From Symsagittifera roscoffensis (lineage: Eukaryota; Xenacoelomorpha; Acoela; Convolutidae), in NCBI RefSeq assembly GCF_963678635.1, contig NC_087067.1, positions 26,917,547 to 26,977,546 of the forward strand: a stretch of 60,000 nucleotides of DNA. Direction: 5' to 3'. The notes below the pieces were generated by a model that did no database searches, was not told the origin of the DNA, and saw only the letters and a list, made by a program, of their open reading frames with translations. Positions within the stretch are counted from its first letter, which is position 1. Each line of letters starts with the position of its first letter. The translations under genes and the position numbers were made by a program. Positions 52,850-60,000 of this stretch are shown here, in pieces.

Positions 52850-53772
52850 GTCCATTCGAAGTTATTTTGTTGTCTGAGGATGTTATAGAAAGGTCTTAAG
52901 TATACATACTAACTTAAGAAATGTAACATTCCAAGGAATTCTTGGATTTTCATTTTATTTGTGGGTGGTTGAAGTTTCTGAATCGCGTGTATTCGTGATT
53001 TCAAAGGAGTTATAGTGTTATTTTTGATAATGTGGCCAAGGAATTTTACGCGTGTTAAGAAAAAATGTGATTTGTCTTGGGCTGCTTTCATGTTTTCATT
53101 TTTGAGTATTTGATGATATTGTTCTAAAATTATAAACATGTCGTCTTTCGTGTGTGAATGCTTGAAACATCATCTAAGTATGTGATTGCATGCTTTTTGA
53201 GTATAAAGCGTCTAAAAATTTTACTCATAAAAGCTTAAAAAGCTGCTGGTCCTATGGAAATTGCATAGAATAATCTATTGAATTCGTATTGTTGATTTCC
53301 AATAACGAATTGTGATAATCGTCGTGACTGTTCATCTAGTGGCATTTGATTGTATGCACTATTCATATCTGCGGTTGTGAAGTATTTACCATTCATTTTG
53401 GTTAGAATTACTTGAATAGATTCAATGGGCCAATTACATTTAGTTTCGTCAATTAGTGAATTGAGGTATCTAGCATTTAGAACAATTTTTAGTGATTCTC
53501 CTTTAGCTAAGATGATAACTGGGTTGATAAAGTTGTTACCTTTTGGTTGTTCTTCTTTGCTTACTGGTGATATACTTTCATATTGTTCTAAAATGTCAAG
53601 TAGGCTGTTTACTTTATCTTGTAAATGTATCGGTACTTTACTTGCTCGTTGTTTTTTAAAAACTGCGTCAGGTTTTAAAGGTAAATGTAGTGGTGAACTA
53701 ATTTTTCCATCATCGAGTTTGGATGTTGCATAAACTGTTGGAAATTTTAATGACAGTTGGGCTAGTTTGTCG
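52850..53772 (-). pseudogene. Reverse transcriptase of the retroelement (frameshifted)
   Basis: Ordered RT blocks: KVNSLLDILEQYESISPVSK, NFINPVIILAKGESLKIVLN, NGKYFTTADMNSAYNQMPLD (first catalytic Asp), FNRLFYAISIGPAAF, then ITYLDDV (YLDD active site) near 53165, DKSHFFLTRVKFLGHIIKNN and EFLGMLHFLS. A TAA lies between GPAAF and AFMSKIF at 53238, where Ty3/Gypsy RTs usually have Gln. A single-base loss in a T-run directly after YLDDV shifts the frame. Another stop follows LGMLHFLS near 52914. Confidence 0.88.
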
Positions 53773-53774
53773 AA

Positions 53775-55019
53775 TTATTTTTGTGTTATTTGGGAATGTT
53801 CAAAATTAAACATTCTTAGAAATTTTTGTTGTTCTTCCCTATAGTGTGATATTTTAAACGTTGGTTTAAAATATGGTGTTTTTGCGAAGTAACCAGTGTT
53901 TCTTTTTTCGTTGCTTATTATGTTGTTCATTGATAATTCTTCATCAAGAATTGTGGATTGACATATGTCTAGCAATTGTAATATATTATTAACTCGATAT
54001 GCTACTTCATTTGTGGGTGAGGTTGTAGCATTTGTTTCACAGTATCCTAAGAGTCCTAAGGGTAGTGTTATCTGGTATGGTGAATTATTATATACGTGTA
54101 ATGAAATAATATCTGAGTTTGAATGTTTCATGTATTTTATGGATGATATTGTGATTCGGAAAAATTTATGGATTGGTTTAAATTCAAGGTCTGACATAAA
54201 GAAATGTTGTTTGTTTTAGTTCTTATCGTACTGGTGGATTTTTTTGATTGAAATGTTATAGACATTTCCTGATAGTGGTTTCAGGTATCTTCGTTCCTGA
54301 TTATAAATAGGATAAAATTTGGAGAAAAATGGTAATTGTTTGTTTAATCTTTGAAAGAATGTTAAGGATGTGTTTTTTGTCCTTGTGTATTTATCTTTTA
54401 TATGAAGTTTGATATTCAAAATGATTATTGTGGGAATAAACTTAGTTATAAATGGAATGCCAATGATATTGTGTTTTATATCTGTAATGTGAAATGTTTG
54501 TTTAAATGATTTATTTAGTATTTTATTCTGTTCCATTGTTCTAGTGGGAACAAAGAAAAGTTGGATTTTTCCGTAATTTACTAATGTTGATCCTTGTGCT
54601 GTTGCTAACTTACTGGCGTTTTTTAAAGGTGTTAGGATTGGGTGTAACAATTTGATTTCATTCCAAGTAGGAATGTTAATAATATTTGATTCTGCTCCTG
54701 AATCAATTAAAAAATCTATTTCAAGATCGCGTTGTTGAAATTCTTTTCTTTTTGGACTTTCTAAGAGAAATGGTATTGTCTAAATCTTTTCTCTTGGCTG
54801 TTCTTTTTGTATTGTTTGGTAAATTTTACTTGTAATTGAGCGTTGATTTTCGTTATTGACTACTGTATTTATTTTGTTTACATTCTGTTCAATTGATACA
54901 TCGTTTCTTATGGGTCTAGTATAGTAGTCTTGAAGGAGTTTCGATTGATTTTTGTAAATGTGTGAACTAAATGGTTGTTTATATATGATGGATTCGTGGT
55001 CGTTTTCGACTGTGATCAT
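53775..55019 (-). pseudogene. Protease region and N-terminal pol of the retroelement
   Basis: One reading frame with three stops (54780, 54217, 53775). DFLIDSGAESNIINIPTW, with DSG near 54690-54704, is the aspartic protease active site; ITDIKHNIIGIPFITKF is the usual later ILG/IIG block. After it about 300 residues of unrecognised linker lead into RT (EFKPIHKFFRITISSIKYMK, SPYQITLPLGLLGYCETNAT). The last resembles the dUTPase- or linker-like segment found between protease and RT in some elements, but is not assigned. Confidence 0.75.
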
Positions 55020-56364
55020 ATTGACTGAAATATTGTTATTTGTGTCACTTTCGCTGTCTGTTGATTCACAATTAATGTGGTTTAATTGTAGTTCTGTACT
55101 TTCTGTGTTGTCAATACCAGGGGGATCTGAAGTTGTTTCTTCAGTTGCTTGTACTTGATTAATTTGTCGCTGGTGTTTCGGTGTGTTACTTCTATGTTTG
55201 TGTTGGGAATCAGGGTAACGATTGTTGTTTCGATAAGGGGATTGAGAATAATTTCTTTGATTGTTATAGTTGGGATTCCTATTTTGTGAGTTGTTTCTTG
55301 ACCTATTATATTAATTATTTCTGTTAGATCTGTTGATAATTAGATCTGTTGTAGGAATTGTTTCTTGATCTGTTGTTTTGGTAACGTTGGTTTCTGTTAT
55401 TTGAGTAACTTCTATTCCTGTTATTCGAGTAGTTTCAATTTCTATTGTATGATGAATTACGTGATCTATCGTTTGAATAGTGTCAATTTCTAGAGTTTGA
55501 ATGAGAGGTGGTATCAAACATTTCTCTTCTGTTTGAATTTGACCGTGAATAGTTGTTTCTATACTGGATATTTTGGCTATTTGATCGACTATATTTGTTT
55601 TGTGAGAAATTTCGTGAATTTCTTTGTTCTGGTGATCTACCTCTATAATAAGAGTTGTAGGGTGATTGGTTTCTTGAGTAATTTGAATTATTTGGAAGTG
55701 GTTTAACAGAGCTGTTATTACTATGTATATTTTTGTTTGGTAAATTTTGATCTTTTTTCATGTTTTGGTAGAATGATTTGTTTGGTTCTTTGTACTTTTG
55801 TAGTTTATTTTGATTATCCTATTGTTTTTGTCTACATTCGGCAATGCTGTGTCCGTATCTTTGAAAACATTTACACTATTTCTTGAAAGATGGTTTACCT
55901 TTGAAATTTGGATTTTTCTCATATATATTCAAAATTTTAGTGATTTTTTTAGTTAGGTCTACATCTGAGTCGTGTATGTTGTTTATTTGTGGGGTATTTG
56001 TTTCGATTCTATTAACGTATTGTAGTTTAAGATTTTTTGTTTCTTCAAGTATCATTGTGATTTCTGTTTGTTCTAATTTATCAACTACTTTTCTGAAATC
56101 TAAATCTGGTTCTCAAATTGATGAGGGGTGTGATGCTCTCTTTTTTATAGCTATTTTTCTTAATTGTGGTGTTAGACTCATCATTAAAATTTCTGTCATT
56201 TTTGTGCTTTTATAATCATGAGTGTTAAGTGAATATGCTTTTCGAACTAGTGTTTCGATTCTAACTGCCAATTGTTTAATTGTTTCATTTGGTAGTCTAC
56301 AAATTTCGTTGCATAAAACTCTTTGGTGTTGTTTATTTCTTTCAGAATCAAACAGTTTTGAAAA
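55020..56364 (-). pseudogene. Gag C-terminal part: capsid end, zinc knuckle, Arg/Asn-rich tail
   Basis: Continues the capsid frame through stops: FSKLFDSERNKQHQRVLCNE, PNETIKQLAVRIETLVRKAY and MMSLTPQLRKIAI match the retrotransposon gag fold. A knuckle-like CKCFQRYGHSIAECRQKQ follows at about 55870-55825, directly after a TAG. Then comes a long Ser/Arg/Asn repeat region (NRNRSYSNNRNQRY, RSRNNSYNRS). Two TGA codons near 55485 and 55440 stand where the repeated unit has Arg. The frame shifts between 55311 and 55100. Confidence 0.8.
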
Positions 56365-57090
56365 TTATTTTGTAAATTTTTTCCAATCTGTTTTTATGAC
56401 TATTGGTAAAACTGAAAACCATTTCTGAGCTGCGCCATCAAATGTTGTTTGGATTAACGCTGTGCGTCCGTGTATCCAATTTTGATGGAATGGTGTATTT
56501 ATTGGTTCAGGTCCGATTTTTAAAATTAAATTTGCTGTGACTGCGTTCAAATAGTCTTCTACAGAATATCCAGGGTCTGTGCCTGTGAATACCATCAAAG
56601 GTTTATTTGATGTTATTGATGATCCACCCATGATGTATGGATTCATAGTCATCTGTAGTGATTCTGCGGCATTTGGCATTTGTGAAAAATTTGACAGTTG
56701 ATTTTTTGTTATGCCATGTTGTTGTAAATAAAATGGTAGTGGTATTTCGTTTTGCATTTGTGTTGGTTGATAATAATCAGTATTTGCTGGATTTTGTGAA
56801 TAAAAATTATTATTTTGAGGTTCGTAATTTGGTCTAGGTTGTCGCATATGTTGTTCTCGTGTATATGGTTCAAAAATATCTGGTTGAATTGCGTGATAAG
56901 ACTGGAGTCTTTGGTTTTGAGAATTTTGTTGATGGTATTGGTCGTGAAAATCGTCATCATCTGATGAATGATAATTAGGTGTATAGTAAGGTGTTTTTTG
57001 TTTGTATTGGTATGGTTTTTTATTATTTTTATTTTTGTTGAAAAAATGGGTAGTTTTCAGTTGGGTCTGTTGGATTTCGTGGGTTATCAT
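56365..57090 (-). pseudogene. Gag matrix/capsid region of the retroelement
   Basis: Opens with Gln/Asn/Tyr-rich sequence (YTREQHMRQPRPNYEPQNNN) and then LMVFTGTDPGYSVEDYLNAV, NWIHGRTALIQTTFDGAAQK and WFSVLPIVIKTDWKKF. 'F.G....V..YL..V......W....R...A...L.G.A..W...L......W..F' is the retrotransposon gag domain. A TAA at 56365 interrupts the domain inside W..F.K.F. Confidence 0.85.
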
Positions 57091-58417
57091 TAAAATTTAC
57101 GAAATTTGATGTTTGTTGTTGGAAATTTTGTCGTTGTGAAAATGAACGGTTATGCGGGTTTGTACGAGGAGGCTTAGATGTTTGTGATCTATTTACGTAG
57201 TTATAATTGTGTTCGGCAAAATTACTTCTGGTGAATGTTCTTTGTTTTTTTGGTGGTTTCGTCATTGGTCTAAAAGTTTGGTAATCCATATGTGAGTACT
57301 TTGGAGCAACCGAGGGTTTAACCGTAGATTGTAATGTTACTTGAGGTAATATTGAAGTCTTTGGTTTTGGCGTTGTAAGGTTTGGATGTATTGGTGAAAT
57401 ACTTTGCTGTGTAGTTGTTATAATTGTTTCAACTATTTATAATTCATTTATAAAATGTGATGGTGTTTGAATATCTTGTTGTGTAAGATTTCTAGTTCCA
57501 TTTAAGTTTTCTTGTTCTATTAAAGTTGACTTTAAACTATTATTTTGTCTTCTATTAGGTAAAAACGAGTTATAATTTAAAGGTGTTGCATCTGTTGTGA
57601 GTCGAATTACTTTTACATAGTATTTGTGAATAGTTATTGTACAGATTGCTTGACTTGAGATGTCTACTGGAATATTCAGAAATAATGTATGAGACCAGTC
57701 AGGGTCCCAAACGTAATCTGATTGTTCGGCAATGACAGTGTCGTCATTTGTACTCTAGGGTCTAAAATTTTTTCTTGCTTGTGCAATTGAATCTATGTTT
57801 TGGTTAAAATAGTCCATTATAAACCATGCTAAGATTTTTTGTAAATCGTGTTTAACATTTGGTGAAATGTCGTTATTTGAAAAAGGTTCACGGATTGTGT
57901 TTAAAAATGCTGAGAATGCGGCAATTTCATTTCTGACATTTGTGTGTCTTGATGTTTGAACCGGTGATGTACTTTCGGTTTCTGTTCTTTCTGTCATAGA
58001 TAAATAGTTATATATTATTGCAAAAACATCGCTAGTGAAAATTGAATTTGCTCTCTGTGAATTTTGATGTTGTATGATTTTAATGATTCTTGTGAATACT
58101 TTTGAAAATTCTATATCGACATCATCTGTTTGGATAACAAATTTGCCATGAAAGTTTCTCGTTGTACTGAGTTCTATGGTGTAAATTCCATATCGTTGTG
58201 TTAAGTTACATATTCCTTTTATGTAATGGTCGACAATTTGTCTTTTTATTTTTACTTTTGGGAATTCTGCTTTACATGGGATAATTCCTTGTTCAAATAT
58301 ATTTGCGATTAGGTTATGACAAAATTGTGTTTGTCCTCTGTCATCAGTGAGTGAAAGGATGATAAATGGGAAAAGCAAGTCTTCGTCTGGACTTTCTTCA
58401 CTCGGACTTATACTCAT
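57029..58417 (-). pseudogene. Leader ORF 2, N-terminal gag-like polyprotein (two stops)
   Basis: Begins ATG at 58417 with MSISPSEESPDEDLLFPFII and stays in one frame to 57029, broken by TAG at 57755 and a stop near 57436. Residues 1-220 look globular (FCHNLIANIFEQGIIPCKAE, RYGIYTIELSTTRNFHGKFV) but match no family I know. The C-terminal part is basic and Asn/Arg-rich (NPHNRSFSQRQNFQQQ). Near 57050 it runs into the gag frame after a shift in an A/T-run, so it may be the N-terminus of gag. Confidence 0.55.
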
Positions 58418-58860
58418 TTTTTCGTTTCATGACTGTCAGCGCGTAATGTTCAATGTGTCTGATTGGTTGGTTCCAACTATATAAACGTACTGGTTTATTT
58501 TTGTATATCTTTTTGATTCTTCTTTTTCTTTGTTTTGATGTATGTGATGTAGCTTCTGAATCGGAAAAATATAATTGATTATGAACTGGGTAATTTTTAT
58601 TTACGGTGTCTTTTAGTTTAAAGAGTGCATCTAAATCGCTGACTTCTGATTCGGAGACTGCGTTTCTACGCTTTGAAAATCTTTTTCGTGTAATTTGTAT
58701 TTGCTTGCAAAAAAATTTTTCTTTTTATTGTTTGACGGTTTGTGCGAATATATCCGATTATTTGTTTATGCGGTGTAATCACAAGATTGTATGCTTCGTT
58801 ATTTATTTCACAATTGTGTAGTACAATTGTTTGTTTATTTCCTAAATTGTTCAGTGACAT
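58398..58860 (-). pseudogene. Leader ORF 1 of the retroelement
   Basis: Starts ATG at 58860 (MSLNNLGNKQTIVLHNCEIN). After a frame change near 58690 it continues in another frame with FSKRRNAVSESEVSDLDALF, YFSDSEATSHTSKQRKRR and NQPIRHIEHYALTVMKRK, ending in TGA at 58398. It overlaps the start of leader ORF 2 by 20 bases. The basic and acidic blocks are unlike known gag domains. An extra ORF before gag is unusual for Ty3/Gypsy elements. Confidence 0.45.
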
Positions 58861-60000
58861 AAAGTTTAGGATGAGGGGTGCAAGGTTGTTATTGGTAATT
58901 TTAAAATCCTAGACTGTTAGTCCTTACAATTTTTTGGTTAGCCTAACATGGGTCTTTTATGTAGGGTTGGAGAGGAAAGTATATATCGATTCTGAAGAAT
59001 GATTTTTACTTCCTCGTGGCTATTCTAAGTTAAGGTGTTAACTTACTTAATCTTACTTAGGGGTAGTGATTGTTTTCAAGGCTTGGAGAATAGTAAATCG
59101 ATCCACAAGACTCAGGTATAATTAGAACACAGGTAGTTCGTTAGATACTATTTTAATACCTACTAAGGTTTAAGAATTAGCCTGGGTCAGGTAAGAGGGG
59201 GGATTAAGTGAAGGATGAAATAACCGAAGTTCTTCGCTGTTTAGCTTAATTTGAATGGTTAATGTGATTGAAAAATTTCTATTAGTCCTGGGTCTTTGAA
59301 AGGGTTGGGTAGTGAATCGACGTTTGAGTTCGTTAGACACTTTGATATTTGGGTGGGGGAGAACAAAATTGTTCTATTTGATCCAAGGATAGGCCTTGAT
59401 AATCAGATGATAAATTTTTATGGTATAAAATGGATTTAATTTAATTATTTAATGGAGATCCAAGGAAAGCCTTGATGATCTGGTTTAAGGTTGAATAAAT
59501 TGAGATGAAAGAAGGATAAAAAAATTAGATAAGGTTTTAAAGATAATTTAAATTTATATGATACCAATTTTTTATATGATAAATATTTGATGATATTAGT
59601 GGTTGAAATGTTTGCTATTATGTTTAGGTGATGAAGCGGGGGATGCCAGGATGATTTATATAATTACTAACAATTTAAGATCATGTCAACTAATTTTTAT
59701 TTTTTTTTAATAAAAATATTTTTCAGATATCTTTTTCAATTTTACTGCAGATTTAGAGGGAACGATTTGAGATGTTTTTATAAATCGTTATTGTACAATA
59801 GTAAATAGGATTTTGCGCCTGTAATAATCATTGAAAACTTTTCTTCAAGGTTTCTAGGTTTGCAAATGAAAATCTAAATTCTTTGCTATTAGAATCCTAA
59901 ATATAAAATTTTGGTCTGACTTTCGCTGTACGACCATGAAACTTAATGATAAGTTTCTTCGTAGTCGTAGATCGTCTCTTTTCCGAGATCTTCTTCCAAT
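58861..60000. other. Leader/flank at the right end, no gene seen
   Basis: If the element continues, this is its 5' untranslated leader. It contains a direct repeat of about 25 bases (GATCCAAGGATAGGCCTTGA near 59380 and GATCCAAGGAAAGCCTTGAT near 59457). No copy of the 390-bp LTR-like repeat, no primer-binding site and no coding frame were found. Confidence 0.5.

Larger units (their letters stand above)
42427..60000 (-). mobile_element. Large env-bearing Ty3/Gypsy-type (retrovirus-like) element, decayed
   Basis: Order in its own direction: two overlapping leader ORFs, gag with zinc knuckle, aspartic protease, RT, RNase H, integrase, env-like region, a 600-codon intact ORF, and LTR-like sequence. 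RT before RNase H before integrase is the Ty3/Gypsy-retrovirus order. The coding strand is A/C-rich (the plus strand is conspicuously G/T-rich) throughout, setting the element apart from flanking DNA. More than a dozen in-frame stops and at least six frameshifts break gag-pol. The 3' boundary is taken as TGTAAC at 42427; the 5' LTR was not found before 60000. Confidence 0.8.

Noticed and set aside
53425-53733. 102-codon plus-strand frame.
   Set aside because: It lies exactly opposite reverse transcriptase coding sequence.
50508-58417. An alternative genetic code, with TAA/TAG read as Gln, to explain the stops in the retroelement.
   Set aside because: TGA also occurs, at Arg- and Cys-like positions, frameshifts are present too, and the aminopeptidase and the 600-codon ORF end at ordinary stops. 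Mutation explains the pattern better.
1-60000. CRISPR arrays, bacterial operons, ribosome binding sites or riboswitches.
   Set aside because: Spliced gene structure and eukaryotic transposons show animal nuclear DNA; no regularly spaced direct repeats with unique spacers were seen.

Overview
This is a window of animal nuclear DNA. It is AT-rich and intron-rich, with GT-AG splice sites, one type II membrane-anchored M1 metallopeptidase gene on the minus strand, and many mobile-element relics (BEL/Pao, two Ty3/Gypsy-type elements, a hAT-like MITE, other palindromic MITEs, tRNA-like SINE traces). Nothing looks bacterial. The phylum cannot be fixed from sequence alone. An env-bearing Ty3/Gypsy element beside a BEL/Pao element fits several invertebrate groups; larvacean tunicates, whose Tor elements carry env, are one guess only.

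The M1 gene runs right to left from about 36.08 kb to 4.31 kb. Its 5' exons encode an acidic, Ser-rich cytoplasmic region and one membrane segment. Later exons give HEMAH and the downstream Glu zinc ligand (29.7-34.3 kb), the rest of the catalytic domain (24.4-28.9 kb) and the C-terminal helical domain (4.3-8.1 kb). I assigned eleven exons whose phases agree across every junction except one. The mismatch flanks a run of exactly 200 N at 34,301-34,500. There the roughly 300 residues of M1 N-terminal domain, including the GxMEN motif, are absent, so the gap is probably collapsed. A second short deficit, about 50 residues, lies between 5.0 and 7.9 kb, where a doubtful exon carries a stop codon.

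The 16.3-kb intron at 8.1-24.4 kb holds three near-identical 4.3-kb tandem units (9,249-22,333). I read them as the gag-to-RNase H part of a decayed BEL/Pao retrotransposon on the plus strand. RNase H and integrase remnants continue only after the third unit, to about 23.45 kb, after a fold-back of pol sequence. A diverged repeat of about 235 bp flanks the array on both sides.

From about 42.4 kb to the window end lies a large Ty3/Gypsy-type, retrovirus-like element on the minus strand. In its own direction it has two overlapping small leader ORFs, gag with a zinc knuckle, protease, RT, RNase H, integrase, an env-like region with a C-terminal membrane segment, and then a 600-codon ORF of unknown function. 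All parts but the last are broken by stops and frameshifts; the 600-codon ORF is intact. A 390-bp sequence at 42.43-42.82 kb recurs at 25.68-26.07 kb and is probably LTR-derived. The 5' LTR was not found and may lie beyond 60 kb. A separate Ty3/Gypsy integrase fragment sits at 40.65-41.29 kb. The other stretches are AT-rich intron or intergenic DNA with short repeats.
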